From: Bacteroidales bacterium
GTDB taxonomy: Bacteria > Bacteroidota > Bacteroidia > Bacteroidales > UBA932
DNA: 64,000 nucleotides
Direction: 5' to 3'
NCBI GenBank assembly: GCA_016281435.1
Contig: JAEEIQ010000067.1
Span: 1 to 64,000, forward strand
The notes below the pieces were generated by a model. It made no database searches and was not told the DNA's origin. It saw nothing but the letters and a program-made list of their open reading frames with translations. Below are positions 7,927 through 17,616 of the stretch, piece by piece. Both the position numbers and the translations under genes were made by a program. Numbering within the stretch: the stretch's first letter is position 1; each line of letters starts with the position of its first letter.

Positions 7927-7929
7927 GGA

Positions 7930-10257
7930 TTATTGCTTTTTAAACCTGCGTCCGCGTCCCGGTTTCGTCGGGCCGGATTCGTTGATTATCTTCAGACAGT
8001 CTTCTTCGGAGATGGAGGCTGCGTCGACGCCCTTGGGCAGACGGTAGTTCGCCCCGTCCTTCTTGAGATAAGGGCCGTAGTGGCCGTTTATGACGGAGAT
8101 GCCGCTTCCTTCGAACTCCTTGATGACGGGAGCGGATCCGCCCTTGGACTTGAACCCTTCAATGAGGGCGATGCAGTCGTCGATGGAAACGGTGAGGGGG
8201 TCCTTGCCTCTCGGCAGGGAGACGTTCAGTTCGCCGTAGCGCAGGTACGGGCCGAAACGGCCTTTCTGGGCCACGACGGGGATCCCTTCGTACTCTCCGA
8301 CCGTACGGGGCAGCTGGAAAAGCTTCAGGGCGTCCTCAAGGGTAAGGGTCTCTATAAGCTGACCCTTGCCGAGACTGGCGTACTGGCGGCCTTCCCCGTC
8401 TCCTTTCTGGACATAGGCCCCGAACTGGCCGAACCTCGCGATGAGGGGCTGACCGTCCGAGGGGTCGGTTCCGAGCACGCGCTCGATATGGTTGAACTCC
8501 TTGTTCTTCATCAACAGGTCCACCTTCTCGTGGAAGGGGGCGTAGAAGCCGGAAATGACCGAGTTCCAGACCTTCTGGCCGTCGGCTACCTGGTCGAAAT
8601 CCTTCTCCACCGAAGCGGTGAAATCGTATCCGAGGATGTCAGGGAAATTCTCGACGAGGTAGTCCGTCACGATCATCCCGATTTCCTGCGGGAGGAGCTT
8701 GCCTTTCTCAGCGCCTATGCTTTCTTTCTTCGTGGAAGACGTGATCTGGCCGCCCTTGAGGCTGAGGTTGACGACATCGACCTTCCTGCCTTCCTTGTCG
8801 CCCTTGACTATGTATCCGCGTCCCGTTGTCAGGGTTGAGATGGTCGGGGCGTAGGTGGAAGGCCTTCCTATTCCGAGTTCCTCGAGCTTCTTCACGAGGG
8901 TCGCTTCGGAATAGCGGAACGGAGGCTGCGAGAATTTGCATTCGGCGTTGAGGGACTTGGCCTCGAGGATATCTCCCGGGTTGAGCTCGGGCAGGATCGT
9001 CAGGGTCTCGTCCGGGGCCTGCTGCTCGTCGTCGGTTCCTTCGATGTAGAGTTTGAGGAAGCCGTCGAAAAGGACCTGGGAGGCCTGTATGTTGAATTTC
9101 TCGCTCCTCGTCGAAGAAGCCACGCGGATCGATGTGTTGAGAACCCTTGCGTCGGCCATCTGGGAGGCGACAGTGCGCTTCCAGATCAGCTCGTAGAGTT
9201 TCTTCTCCTGCGCGCTGCCTTCGATGGTGTCGTTGGCGATGTACGTGGGCCTGATGGCCTCATGGGCTTCCTGGGCGCCCTTGGACTTCGTCTTGAACTG
9301 GCGGGGACGGGAATACTCTTCGCCGAAGTTGTCGCAAATGAACTGCTTCGCCGCTCCCAGGGCCAGGGTCGAGAGATTGGTCGAGTCCGTACGCATGTAG
9401 GTGATAAGTCCCCTTTCGTAGAGGGACTGGGCTATGCGCATGGTCTGGCTGACCCCGAAGTGCAGCTGCCTGGAGGCTTCCTGCTGAAGGGTGGAAGTGG
9501 TGAACGGAGCCGCCGGGAAGCGGGTTCCTTCCTTCTTCTCCACCGCGTCCACGGTAAAGACGGCGCCGGCGCTTTCTTCCAGGAATTTCCTCGCATCGTC
9601 CTGTCCTTCGAAGCGTTTGTCGAGGGAGCCCTTCACGTTCACGGCCGCGGGGGCCGACACCGGATGGAAGACTCCCTCTACCTTATAATAAGGTTCGGGA
9701 TTGAAGGCCATGATTTCCTTTTCCTTGTCAACCACCAGGCGCAGGGCCACGGACTGGACCCTTCCGGCGGATAGGCCCTTCTGGATCTTGCGCCAGAGTA
9801 TTGGCGAGAGCTCGAAACCGACGAGGCGGTCGAGGACGCGGCGGGCCTGCTGGGCGCAGACCAGGTTCATGTCTATGCTGCGGGGGTTCTGTACGGCCTC
9901 GAGTATGGCGTTTTTCGTGATTTCATGGAAGGCTATGCGGCGGGTCCTTGCGGGATCCAGGTCCAGGGCCTGCGCCAGATGCCATGATATGGCTTCCCCC
10001 TCGCGGTCCTCATCGGAAGCGAGCCAGACCATCGATGCCTTGTCGGCAGCTTTCTTGAGGTTCGCGACGACTCTTTTCTTGTCCGCAGGAATCACGTACT
10101 CCGGTTCGAATCCGGCCTCAACGTTCACGCTCAGCTTCTTCTCCTGAAGATCCCTTATATGGCCGAAGCTCGGCATGACTGCAAAGTCTTCCCCGAGGAA
10201 TTTCTGAATGGTCGCGGCTTTTGCCGGAGACTCCACTATGACTAAATTTCCCTTCAT
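7930..10257 (-). CDS. topA: DNA topoisomerase I (type IA)
   Basis: A 775-residue enzyme that relaxes negative supercoils. The Toprim domain starts LVIVESPAKAATIQKFLG (residues 4-21) and contains the acidic ASDEDREGEAI near 75. The catalytic tyrosine is Y287 in ITYMRTDSTN. The C-terminal third has topoisomerase C-terminal repeats seen as IARFGQFGAYVQKG, KGRFGPYLRYGE and NGHYGPYLKKDG instead of cysteine-rich zinc fingers, and a basic tail. The frame stays open far upstream through the antisense of PBP1A; MKGN at 10257 is the normal N-terminus, 28 bases after the promoter element. An in-frame ATG at 10278 is possible but would be leaderless. Confidence 0.95.
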   Translation of the reverse strand: MKGNLVIVESPAKAATIQKFLGEDFAVMPSFGHIRDLQEKKLSVNVEAGFEPEYVIPADKKRVVANLKKAADKASMVWLASDEDREGEAISWHLAQALDLDPARTRRIAFHEITKNAILEAVQNPRSIDMNLVCAQQARRVLDRLVGFELSPILWRKIQKGLSAGRVQSVALRLVVDKEKEIMAFNPEPYYKVEGVFHPVSAPAAVNVKGSLDKRFEGQDDARKFLEESAGAVFTVDAVEKKEGTRFPAAPFTTSTLQQEASRQLHFGVSQTMRIAQSLYERGLITYMRTDSTNLSTLALGAAKQFICDNFGEEYSRPRQFKTKSKGAQEAHEAIRPTYIANDTIEGSAQEKKLYELIWKRTVASQMADARVLNTSIRVASSTRSEKFNIQASQVLFDGFLKLYIEGTDDEQQAPDETLTILPELNPGDILEAKSLNAECKFSQPPFRYSEATLVKKLEELGIGRPSTYAPTISTLTTGRGYIVKGDKEGRKVDVVNLSLKGGQITSSTKKESIGAEKGKLLPQEIGMIVTDYLVENFPDILGYDFTASVEKDFDQVADGQKVWNSVISGFYAPFHEKVDLLMKNKEFNHIERVLGTDPSDGQPLIARFGQFGAYVQKGDGEGRQYASLGKGQLIETLTLEDALKLFQLPRTVGEYEGIPVVAQKGRFGPYLRYGELNVSLPRGKDPLTVSIDDCIALIEGFKSKGGSAPVIKEFEGSGISVINGHYGPYLKKDGANYRLPKGVDAASISEEDCLKIINESGPTKPGRGRRFKKQ

Positions 10258-10285
10258 ATCTTCACTAATGAAATCCATCAGACTG

Positions 10286-10293
10286 CAAATGTA
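10286..10293 (-). promoter_or_regulatory. topA promoter (-7 element)
   Basis: TACATTTG on the minus strand, an exact TAnnTTTG match, 28 bases before the chosen topA start. It lies 12 bases from the divergent PBP1A -7 element. Confidence 0.6.
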
Positions 10294-10305
10294 AACATTT
10301 TTAAT

Positions 10306-10313
10306 TAATTTTG
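10306..10313 (+). promoter_or_regulatory. promoter of the PBP1A-ddl-prmC operon (-7 element)
   Basis: TAATTTTG matches TAnnTTTG and ends 28 bases before the ATG at 10342. Divergent from the topA promoter. Confidence 0.6.
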
Positions 10314-10341
10314 CCGGGATGAACATAATCGGGTTTTTGAG

Positions 10342-12714
10342 ATGACGGACAATACGAAAAAGAAAATTACAAAGTGGTTCCGGGTGCTGGTCGTGGCGCC
10401 TTTCGCGCTTGTATTCCTGCTTCTGCTTGCCGTCTGGGCCTTTGCCAAGATACCTTCGTTCGAAGAACTGGAGCATCCTGACAGCAAACTTGCCACCCAG
10501 GTGATAGCCGAAGACGGCGAAGTGCTGACCACTTTCCATATAGAAAACCGCACCTACGTAAGCTACGAGGAGCTGTCGGAGCATCTTGTCCACGCCGCGG
10601 TCGCGACGGAAGACGCCCGCTTCTACAAGCACTCCGGGATCGACATGAAGGGCCTCGGGAGGGTGCTCTTCAAGACCCTGCTGATGCGCGATTCCAGCCA
10701 GGGCGGCGGTTCGACCATAACACAGCAGCTCGCCAAGACCCTTTATCCCCGCCGCGAGGTCAACAGCAAGGTGCCCGGCTGGGACAAGGTCGTAATGGTC
10801 TGGACGAAGCTCAAGGAGTGGATCACGGCCGTCAAGCTCGAGAGGGACTACACGAAGGAGGAAATCATCGACATGTACCTGAATTCCATCTTCTTCGGCA
10901 GCGGCGCTTACGGGATCAGGGCGGCCTCCGAGACCTTCTTCTCGAAGATGCCGGCCGACCTCACCGTGGAGGAGAGCGCGACCCTCATCGGAATGGTCAA
11001 CAAGCCGACCCGCTACAATCCTGTCCTCAATCCGGAAAGGTCCCTGAGCCGCCGCAATTTCGTCATCGGCCAGATGGCGAAAGCCGGATACATCACCAAG
11101 GCGCAAAGGGACTCGATACAGCAGATCCCCATCACCCTTTCTTACCAGGTCATGGACCACAATGCCGGCCTGGCCCCTTATTTCAGGGACATGCTCCGGC
11201 GCACGATGAACGCCCAGAAACCCCGCCGGGGCAGCTACCAGTTCATCGAGGATTACAGCGCCGATTCCCTCCGATGGTCTTCGGACGAGCTCTACGGCTG
11301 GCTCAACAAGAACCGCAAACCCGACGGCACCGCCTACAACCTCGACAAAGACGGCCTCCGCATCTATACCACGATTAACTACAAGATGCAGAAATACGCC
11401 GAGGAAGCCGTTGCGGAGCACCTCGGCAAGGAGCTGCAGAAGGCTTTCGCCAACGAAGTGAAGTGGAAGCGCAACAAGCCGTTCTCCAACGACACCGACG
11501 GCGCGACGGTCAAGCGCCTGATGAACCAGGCCCGCCGCTGGAGCGACCGCTTCCGCACGCAGAAGAACGCCGGGCTCAGCGAGGAGCAGATCCTGGCCCA
11601 GTTCAGCCAGCCGGTGCGCATGCGCGTCTTCGCATGGAACAAGAAGGGATACATCGACACCACGATGACCCCGGACGATTCCATCCTTTACTACAAGTCC
11701 ATACTCAGGGCCGGGTTCATGGCCGTGGAGCCGGTCACGGGGCACGTCAAGGCCTATGTCGGCGGCCCCAACTACCGCTACTTCAAGTACGACAACGTCA
11801 GCCAGGGCAAGAGGCAGGTCGGATCCACGATCAAGCCATTCCTCTACACCCTTGCGATGCAGGAAGGAATGACCCCCTGCGACAAGGTCGTGAACGTTCC
11901 CCAGTCCTTCATCATTCCGGGAGCATCCGACGACGAGAAGACCTGGACCCCCCGCAGTACCGACAAGGACGAATGGATAGGCAAGACCGTGACCCTGAAA
12001 TGGGGCCTGACGCATTCCTCGAACAATATTTCCGCCTATCTGATGAAGCAGTTCGGCCCCCATGCAATGGCCGAGATGATGCGCAAGATGGGCATCTCCT
12101 CGCATGTCGACGAAGTGTTCTCCCTGTGCGTCGGACCGGCGGACATCTCCCTTTACGAGATGGTCTCCGCCTACAACACCTTCCCCTCGAAGGGCGTCTA
12201 CGTCACCCCGCTTTTCGTGACCCGCATCGAAGACAACCAGGGCAATGTCATAAGTGAGTTCACCAACCGCAAGCGCGAAGCCATAGGCGAGCACACCGCC
12301 TACCTCATGGTCAACCTCATGCAGGGCGTCATCGACAGGGGCACCGGCTCCCGCCTGCGTTCCAAATACGGCCTCACCGGTCAGATTGCCGGCAAGACCG
12401 GCACTACCAACGACAACTCCGACGGATGGTTCATCGGGTACACACCGTCGATCACCGCCGGCATCTGGGTCGGAGGAGAGGACCGCCAGGTGCACTTCCA
12501 GTCCCTCGCCCTCGGCAGCGGCTCCAACATGGCCCTTCCGATATGGGGCATATTCATGAAGAAATGCCTTGCCGACGGCACTCTCGGGATCAGCGCCGAA
12601 GACCGTTTCATGGCCCCTGCGGGCATGTTCCTCGACCTGAGCTGCACCGGCGGCGACATCGAAACTGAAGAAAGCGGCAAGGAAACAAGCGAAGAAGATT
12701 ACTTTTTCAGATAA
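10342..12714 (+). CDS. bifunctional penicillin-binding protein 1A
   Basis: A 790-residue class A PBP with one N-terminal membrane anchor (VLVVAPFALVFLLLLAVWAFA, residues 15-35), a GT51 glycosyltransferase domain with catalytic E90 in AVATEDARFY and the GGSTITQQLAK motif, and a transpeptidase domain with S495-T-I-K498, S559-S-N561 and K685-T-G687. It polymerises and cross-links peptidoglycan. It is the first of three genes (PBP1A, ddl, prmC) reading rightward with 1-base spacing or overlap. A Glu/Ser-rich short tail ends the protein. The gene symbol is left blank because mrcA/ponA usage varies. Confidence 0.95.
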   Translation: MTDNTKKKITKWFRVLVVAPFALVFLLLLAVWAFAKIPSFEELEHPDSKLATQVIAEDGEVLTTFHIENRTYVSYEELSEHLVHAAVATEDARFYKHSGIDMKGLGRVLFKTLLMRDSSQGGGSTITQQLAKTLYPRREVNSKVPGWDKVVMVWTKLKEWITAVKLERDYTKEEIIDMYLNSIFFGSGAYGIRAASETFFSKMPADLTVEESATLIGMVNKPTRYNPVLNPERSLSRRNFVIGQMAKAGYITKAQRDSIQQIPITLSYQVMDHNAGLAPYFRDMLRRTMNAQKPRRGSYQFIEDYSADSLRWSSDELYGWLNKNRKPDGTAYNLDKDGLRIYTTINYKMQKYAEEAVAEHLGKELQKAFANEVKWKRNKPFSNDTDGATVKRLMNQARRWSDRFRTQKNAGLSEEQILAQFSQPVRMRVFAWNKKGYIDTTMTPDDSILYYKSILRAGFMAVEPVTGHVKAYVGGPNYRYFKYDNVSQGKRQVGSTIKPFLYTLAMQEGMTPCDKVVNVPQSFIIPGASDDEKTWTPRSTDKDEWIGKTVTLKWGLTHSSNNISAYLMKQFGPHAMAEMMRKMGISSHVDEVFSLCVGPADISLYEMVSAYNTFPSKGVYVTPLFVTRIEDNQGNVISEFTNRKREAIGEHTAYLMVNLMQGVIDRGTGSRLRSKYGLTGQIAGKTGTTNDNSDGWFIGYTPSITAGIWVGGEDRQVHFQSLALGSGSNMALPIWGIFMKKCLADGTLGISAEDRFMAPAGMFLDLSCTGGDIETEESGKETSEEDYFFR

Positions 12715-12715
12715 T

Positions 12716-13735
12716 ATGGGAAAATACAAGACAATAGCCGTCATCTACGGCAGCGATTCATCCGAATGGGAGATTTCCTGCCGCAGCGGGGAGTTCGTCT
12801 CCTCCAGAATCGACCAGTATGAATACGATGTCTATGAGATTTTCGCAAGGTTCGGCAAGTGGCAGCTGGTCGCCTTCCGCGACCGCAACGCCATGCGCGT
12901 GACCTTCCCCGAAGAAGCCCGTCCCGAAGTGGACAAGAACGATTTCTCCGTGAATGTCTACGGGCGCAAGATACGCTTCGAGTATGCATACATAGTGCAG
13001 CACGGGGCTCCCGGCGAGAACGGCGCGATGCAGGGCTACCTCGAGATGATGGGCATACCGTTCAGCAGCTGCTCTTCCTTCGTGTCCGCCATCGCGTTCG
13101 ACAAGTACGCATGCAAGAGCTATGTCCGGGACTTGGGGCTAGTCAAGTGCGCGCCGGACCTGTTCGTCCGCGAAGGCGCCGACCTTGAAGAGTTTACGGC
13201 CAGGGCGGCCAGGGATCTTAAGTTCCCTGTTTTCGTAAAGCCGACCATAGGCGGTTCCAGTTTCGGAATCACCCGGGTCGAAAAGCCGGAGGCCCTTGCG
13301 GAAGCCATACGCTTCGCCTTCTCCGAAGGTCCGACCGTCATTGTCGAACAGGGCATCGTCGGGCGGGAACTTACCTGCGCCGCCTACAGCGACGGGAAGC
13401 AGGTCAGGGCGCTGCCCCTCATCGAGATAGTCAGCGAGAACGACTACTTCGACTATGACGCCAAGTACAACGGCCACAGCCAGGAAATCTGTCCCGCTCC
13501 GGTACCGGACGAGATCAGGGAGCTTGTGCAGAAGACCAGCTGCGCCATGTACACCCAGCTCGGCTGTTCCGGCGTCGTACGCATGGACTATATCTGCGCC
13601 GAAGACGGGCTGTACTTCCTCGAAGTCAACACCATCCCCGGCATGACCAGCGCGTCCCTCGTTCCCAAGATGGTCCGCACCGCCGGAATAGACATGACCG
13701 CATTCCTCACCTCCCTGATAGAGAAGGAGGGCTGA
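12716..13735 (+). CDS. ddl: D-alanine--D-alanine ligase
   Basis: A 339-residue ATP-grasp enzyme that makes the D-Ala-D-Ala dipeptide of peptidoglycan precursors. Visible blocks are YIVQHGAPGENGAMQGYLEM near 88-107 (family GxxGEDG region), FPVFVKPTIGGSSFGITRV near 170-188 (ATP-grasp lysine), and the metal-binding C-terminal VRMDYICAEDGLYFLEVNTIPGMT near 285-308. The ATG follows the PBP1A stop by one base. The unusual E-N in place of the common E-D in the GxxGExG segment is compatible with family variation. Functionally it fits beside a penicillin-binding protein. Confidence 0.93.
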   Translation: MGKYKTIAVIYGSDSSEWEISCRSGEFVSSRIDQYEYDVYEIFARFGKWQLVAFRDRNAMRVTFPEEARPEVDKNDFSVNVYGRKIRFEYAYIVQHGAPGENGAMQGYLEMMGIPFSSCSSFVSAIAFDKYACKSYVRDLGLVKCAPDLFVREGADLEEFTARAARDLKFPVFVKPTIGGSSFGITRVEKPEALAEAIRFAFSEGPTVIVEQGIVGRELTCAAYSDGKQVRALPLIEIVSENDYFDYDAKYNGHSQEICPAPVPDEIRELVQKTSCAMYTQLGCSGVVRMDYICAEDGLYFLEVNTIPGMTSASLVPKMVRTAGIDMTAFLTSLIEKEG

Positions 13736-14610
13736 TGCTCCTTGCCGATCTCGTCAGGCGGGGAGTGAAATCCCTGAAAGCGCTGTACCCGGAGCCCGAG
13801 GCCCGGAGTATGGTGCTTCTTCTTTGCCAGGAAAGGCTTGGCGTGATGTCCTACACGCACATAGTCGAGCCTGCTACGGAGGTCCCGGAGGAGGATCTTG
13901 ACGGCCTTTTGGAGGATATTTCCCGCATGGCGGCCGGAGAGCCCATACAGTACGTCCTCGGATATACAGAGTTCCGGGGGCGGATCTTCAAGACGGACAG
14001 CCGCGCCCTCATCCCTCGTATAGAGACCGAGCACCTCGTGGAAGAAGTCGTGCTTCATGCCCGGGAGGTCCCGGTACGGGCCGGAGAGCCGCTCCGCATA
14101 CTGGACCTGTGCACTGGTTCCGGATGCATCGCATGGTCGCTCGCGTACGAAATCCCCGGCGCAGTGGTGACCGCGTCCGACATTTCCGAGGATGCACTGG
14201 CCCTTGCTCGCAGCCAGTTCCGCCGCCTTCCCGCGAAGGTGGTCCGGCCGCAGTTCATGAAAGGGGACATACTCGATTTCGGGACCCCTTTCCCGGAATG
14301 CGACATCCTGACCGCCAATCCTCCGTATATCACCCTGCCGGAGAGGGAATTCATGCGCCCCAACGTGCTGGACTGGGAGCCGGAAATAGCCCTTTTCGCG
14401 CCCTCCGAAGATGCGCTTGCCTTCCACAAGGCCATCGCCCTGTGGGCGGGGAGGCTCCTGTCCCCTGGCGGGCTCGGGATAGTGGAGATCAATGAGGATC
14501 TCGGGGCCCCTTCCCTCGAAGTTTTCCGCAAGGCGGGCTTCGAAAATGCCGTACTTGTTGAGGATTTCGCGGGAAAAGAGCGCTTTGTGCGCTTTAACAA
14601 ACCCCTCTAA
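13735..14610 (+). CDS. prmC: release factor glutamine N5-methyltransferase
   Basis: A 291-residue SAM-dependent methyltransferase that methylates the glutamine of the GGQ motif in peptide release factors. The SAM-binding motif is RILDLCTGSGCIAWSLA near residues 120-136 and the catalytic N195-P-P-Y198 is present, followed by the typical EREFMRPNVLDWEPEIALFA block. The N-terminal helical domain (residues 1-85) contains GEPIQYVLGYTEF. Its ATG shares one base with the ddl stop (TGATG), indicating coupled translation. Confidence 0.93.
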   Translation: MLLADLVRRGVKSLKALYPEPEARSMVLLLCQERLGVMSYTHIVEPATEVPEEDLDGLLEDISRMAAGEPIQYVLGYTEFRGRIFKTDSRALIPRIETEHLVEEVVLHAREVPVRAGEPLRILDLCTGSGCIAWSLAYEIPGAVVTASDISEDALALARSQFRRLPAKVVRPQFMKGDILDFGTPFPECDILTANPPYITLPEREFMRPNVLDWEPEIALFAPSEDALAFHKAIALWAGRLLSPGGLGIVEINEDLGAPSLEVFRKAGFENAVLVEDFAGKERFVRFNKPL

Positions 14611-14639
14611 AAGGGCTTCAGAGGCATCTTTTTGCAATT

Positions 14640-14673
14640 AGCCGTGGAAATCGCGTTTCCACGGCTATTTTTT
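14640..14673 (+). terminator. Rho-independent terminator after prmC
   Basis: An 11-bp perfect stem AGCCGTGGAAA (14640-14650) / TTTCCACGGCT (14656-14666), loop TCGCG, then A and six T. It separates the PBP1A-ddl-prmC operon from the following lipoprotein gene. Confidence 0.9.
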
Positions 14674-14675
14674 AT

Positions 14676-14683
14676 TCACTTTG
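14676..14683 (+). promoter_or_regulatory. candidate promoter of the lipoprotein gene (-7-like)
   Basis: TCACTTTG differs by one base from TAnnTTTG and lies 16 bases before the ATG at 14700, just after a strong terminator, so a promoter is needed here. Confidence 0.4.
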
Positions 14684-14699
14684 CAAAAAGTATTGTGCT

Positions 14700-15875
14700 A
14701 TGAAAAAAGAAATGTGCGTTAAAGTGTTCCTTGCGGCCCTGGGGGCCGTGAGCGTGATTGCGTGTGAAAAGGGCGGAGATGCGGAAAAGGAGACCATCAC
14801 GGATCCCGTGTCGGAGATTGTCTCGCTGCAAGGTGTCGCCAAGATGCTATCGGCCCTTCCGATGACGGGAGAGCATCTGAACGAGGTGTACGGGGCGGTT
14901 GAATCTTCCTCCGGCAACGGGTATGACGAGGAATACACCCTCAAGCGTCTTTTCGAAGCCCCTGGGACGGGCGTAGGGGACGATACCGGAGCCAGCCGCG
15001 CCGTCTCCGGCACGTGTCTTCGGGATCTGATCGCGGATTATCTGGGAAGCATGACCCGCTCTTCGGAAGTGGTCGTCGCAGATGCCGAGGCGTGTATCAG
15101 GGCCATGAGCGAATCGGACATGCAGATCTACTGGCCCTATTCCGAGGATTGGGACGGGAAGACCTTTCCCATAGTGACTTACGATCCCGGTTACGGGGCG
15201 GAGAGCAATTACGGTTTCCTTATCGGATTCGATGAGAACGGAGGCAGGAAAGTGGACTCCGTGCTTGTCAACGAGGCGGTCGCAAGGGAGCATCCCGTCT
15301 GGGTCATAAACCGGAACGACGACAGCGCCTTCACGCCTCTGGAGATGTTCATCCGGGAAGGAACCCGTTCCGGTGCGGGGAGCGCCGCCTTCGCCTCATC
15401 TTCTTCGCGGACCCTCATGATAAAGACGTTCGAGATGAAACGGAACTACGATTCCTGGTTCGGCGGCGCCAGCGAGTTCTTCATCAAGTGCGGGACGGTA
15501 AAGGGCTTCAATGCGAAGACGGAAGCTGACATGAAGCTGTATTCGCCGAGCGTTACGGACATGATGATAGTCGTCCGGAGGCGCGATGTCGGCAAGAAGG
15601 TGCCGTTCGATGCGGTTCTCCTGTCAGGGTTCACCAACCAGCTCGACAAGCTCGCTCTCCTGATAACGGAAGACGACGGCGGCACGCGTTCGACCTGGAA
15701 ATGCCAGGCCACGGTGAAGATCAATTCCAAAAGCTACGGTTTCGACCTTGAAATACCATTCAACGAGAAGGACGACATAGTCTGGCGAGGCCAGCTTCCG
15801 GCCTCCTACTTCCAGTCCGAAGACGAGGTCACAGGCCGTTTCGGCGACGTCGCCATCACCTTTGCCCTGGAGTGA
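14700..15875 (+). CDS. hypothetical lipoprotein (391 aa)
   Basis: The N-terminus MKKEMCVKVFLAALGAVSVIAC is a lipoprotein signal peptide with the acylated cysteine at residue 22 (lipobox VIAC). The mature protein starts EKGGDAEKETITDP and has no other membrane segment, so it should sit in the outer or inner membrane facing the periplasm or outside. The segment EAVAREHPVWVINRNDDSAF near 200-220 resembles a block seen in other Bacteroidota lipoproteins of unknown function. I do not recognise a domain or catalytic motif. It stands alone between a terminator and a convergent gene, overlapping that gene (U32) by 20 bases at the 3' end. Confidence 0.8.
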   Translation: MKKEMCVKVFLAALGAVSVIACEKGGDAEKETITDPVSEIVSLQGVAKMLSALPMTGEHLNEVYGAVESSSGNGYDEEYTLKRLFEAPGTGVGDDTGASRAVSGTCLRDLIADYLGSMTRSSEVVVADAEACIRAMSESDMQIYWPYSEDWDGKTFPIVTYDPGYGAESNYGFLIGFDENGGRKVDSVLVNEAVAREHPVWVINRNDDSAFTPLEMFIREGTRSGAGSAAFASSSSRTLMIKTFEMKRNYDSWFGGASEFFIKCGTVKGFNAKTEADMKLYSPSVTDMMIVVRRRDVGKKVPFDAVLLSGFTNQLDKLALLITEDDGGTRSTWKCQATVKINSKSYGFDLEIPFNEKDDIVWRGQLPASYFQSEDEVTGRFGDVAITFALE

Positions 15876-17613
15876 CCGTCATTTCGCAGCGGGAGCAGTC
15901 GAAGCCCAGGGGCAGGCGCCTGCCGTTGTTGACAAGGAAAAGAGGCCCCGTGGGCTTGGCACCCTGCCGCGTCGGGCAGATTCCCAGTTCATACTTGATG
16001 CAGTATTTCGAGCGCAGGAGAGGCTCTTTGCGCGCTGCCTCGTCGGGCTCCGGGATGACGGGGACGAACCCCCTGGCTGCCCTTATGTCAAGCATGGGAA
16101 CCCGTACGCACGGGATGGAGTCCATGTCCTCCGCGAGGAGCCGGCGGATATTGTTCAGGGTTGCCGCACCAAGGAGGGGAAGCCCTCCCGGTGCCTCTAT
16201 GGAGTCCACGCGGAAGATGTAATGCAGGGCCCTCTTGCCCAGCTGCTCCCGCATCATCGCTTCCGCCCGTTCCGTGTTTTCGGCCTTTTCCACGTCGGCC
16301 TTCCATGAACTGTGCAGGGTCCTTCCGTCGACGGTGACCGCTTCTATGTCCATGGACCATTTCCCGCTAATGCGGACGTTGAGGCTCACCGGGATTTCCC
16401 GCCGGCAGAGATCCCTTTCCAAGGTCTTTTCGAAGTCGCTGGACACGTTGCGGAAAAGGACGGTTCCTTCCCTGAGGCCGGGAACGTCCTTGCAACTTAT
16501 CTCGTTCCCGTTGCAGATGTCGGCGCGGAAACCGGTGACACCGTCCTTGCGCACGAAGGACAGGCCGTCCCCGTTGCGGAGTTCAAGGCCCTTTTTCGCG
16601 GGATTGAGCCGCAGGATAAGGTTGAAACGGTCCTTCCTGCGCACGGAAACTATGGTTCCTATCCTCTCTCCCATTGCCTTCGGGGCGTCCGGGCAGGCCC
16701 ACTTTCCGCGTTTCCCGTCGAGGAAAAGGGAGGTGTAGCCCCTGTTGAATGTCTTGTCAAGATCGGGCTCGAAGCCGCCGGACACCCTCCCGGAAGAAGC
16801 ACGGCGGTACTTGTCCGGGTGCGCGGCGACCAGCCCGTCAAGGGCGCGGGAATAAGCCCTGACCGTATTGCGGACATATGAGATGTTCTTCAGCCGGCCC
16901 TCGATCTTGAAGGAAGATGCTCCGGCTTCGACCAGTTCCGGAAGCCTGTCGAGAAGATTGAAGTCCTTGAGGGAAAGGAGGGCCTTGTTCCTTGCCAGGA
17001 CCTTTCCTGACGCATCCTCAAGGTCATAGAGAGACCTGCAGGCCTGGATGCATTCCCCGCGGTCGGCGCTGCGTCCGTCGAGATGCTCCGAAAGGCGGCA
17101 CAGTCCGCTGTATCCGACGCACAGGGCTCCGTGCACGAAGACTTCCACTTCGCAGGATACTGCCTCGACGATACGGCGTATCTGCTCCAGGCTCAGCTGC
17201 CTCTCCAGAACCACTCTCGAGCATCCGGCCGCTTCGCAGGATCGGGCCGTTTCCGGGTCCAGGATGGCGCACTGCGTCGAGGCGTGAAGCGGGACAGTGA
17301 TGTCTTTCCATCCGCATATCCGCAGGTCACGGATTATGAAGGCATCCACTCCCGCCTCCTGTGCCCTGAGCATCTGGGAGTGGACCTCGTCCATCTCGCC
17401 CTCCGAGAGGACTATGTTGACGGTCATGAAAATGCGCACTCCGAACTTGTGGGCGTAGGCGCACAGGCGTCCCACTTCTTCAATGGGGTTGCCGGCGTCC
17501 TTGCGCGCTCCGAAGGCTGGCCCGGCGATATAGACGGCATCGGCACCGCAGTCAACCGCCGCGATGCCGATATCAGCCGTTCTTGCCGGAGCAAGAAGTT
17601 CGAGTGTTGTCAT
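15856..17613 (-). CDS. U32 family peptidase-like protein (RlhA/TrhP-type RNA hydroxylation family)
   Basis: A 585-residue U32-family protein. It begins LELLAPARTADIGIAAVDCGADAVYIAG, the TIM-barrel start typical of U32, and carries the family cysteine signature: VFVHGALCVGYSGLCRLS near residues 170-187 followed by RGECIQACRSLYDL near 200. A second Cys-rich stretch (CIKYELGICP ... FDCSRC) lies at the C-terminus. Known E. coli relatives (RlhA, TrhP) take part in prephenate-dependent hydroxylation of a cytidine in 23S rRNA or uridine in tRNAs and bind Fe-S; whether this one acts on RNA or protein is not known from sequence. It begins 3 bases after the TPR gene stop and probably shares its transcript. 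Confidence 0.85.
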   Translation of the reverse strand: MTTLELLAPARTADIGIAAVDCGADAVYIAGPAFGARKDAGNPIEEVGRLCAYAHKFGVRIFMTVNIVLSEGEMDEVHSQMLRAQEAGVDAFIIRDLRICGWKDITVPLHASTQCAILDPETARSCEAAGCSRVVLERQLSLEQIRRIVEAVSCEVEVFVHGALCVGYSGLCRLSEHLDGRSADRGECIQACRSLYDLEDASGKVLARNKALLSLKDFNLLDRLPELVEAGASSFKIEGRLKNISYVRNTVRAYSRALDGLVAAHPDKYRRASSGRVSGGFEPDLDKTFNRGYTSLFLDGKRGKWACPDAPKAMGERIGTIVSVRRKDRFNLILRLNPAKKGLELRNGDGLSFVRKDGVTGFRADICNGNEISCKDVPGLREGTVLFRNVSSDFEKTLERDLCRREIPVSLNVRISGKWSMDIEAVTVDGRTLHSSWKADVEKAENTERAEAMMREQLGKRALHYIFRVDSIEAPGGLPLLGAATLNNIRRLLAEDMDSIPCVRVPMLDIRAARGFVPVIPEPDEAARKEPLLRSKYCIKYELGICPTRQGAKPTGPLFLVNNGRRLPLGFDCSRCEMTVTPGQR

Positions 17614-17616
17614 CCT

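Noticed and set aside
7930..12744. A single minus-strand frame of 1604 codons
   Set aside because: The part beyond about 10257 is antisense to the PBP1A gene and has no homology features; the GC-rich codon bias keeps it open. TopA begins at 10257.
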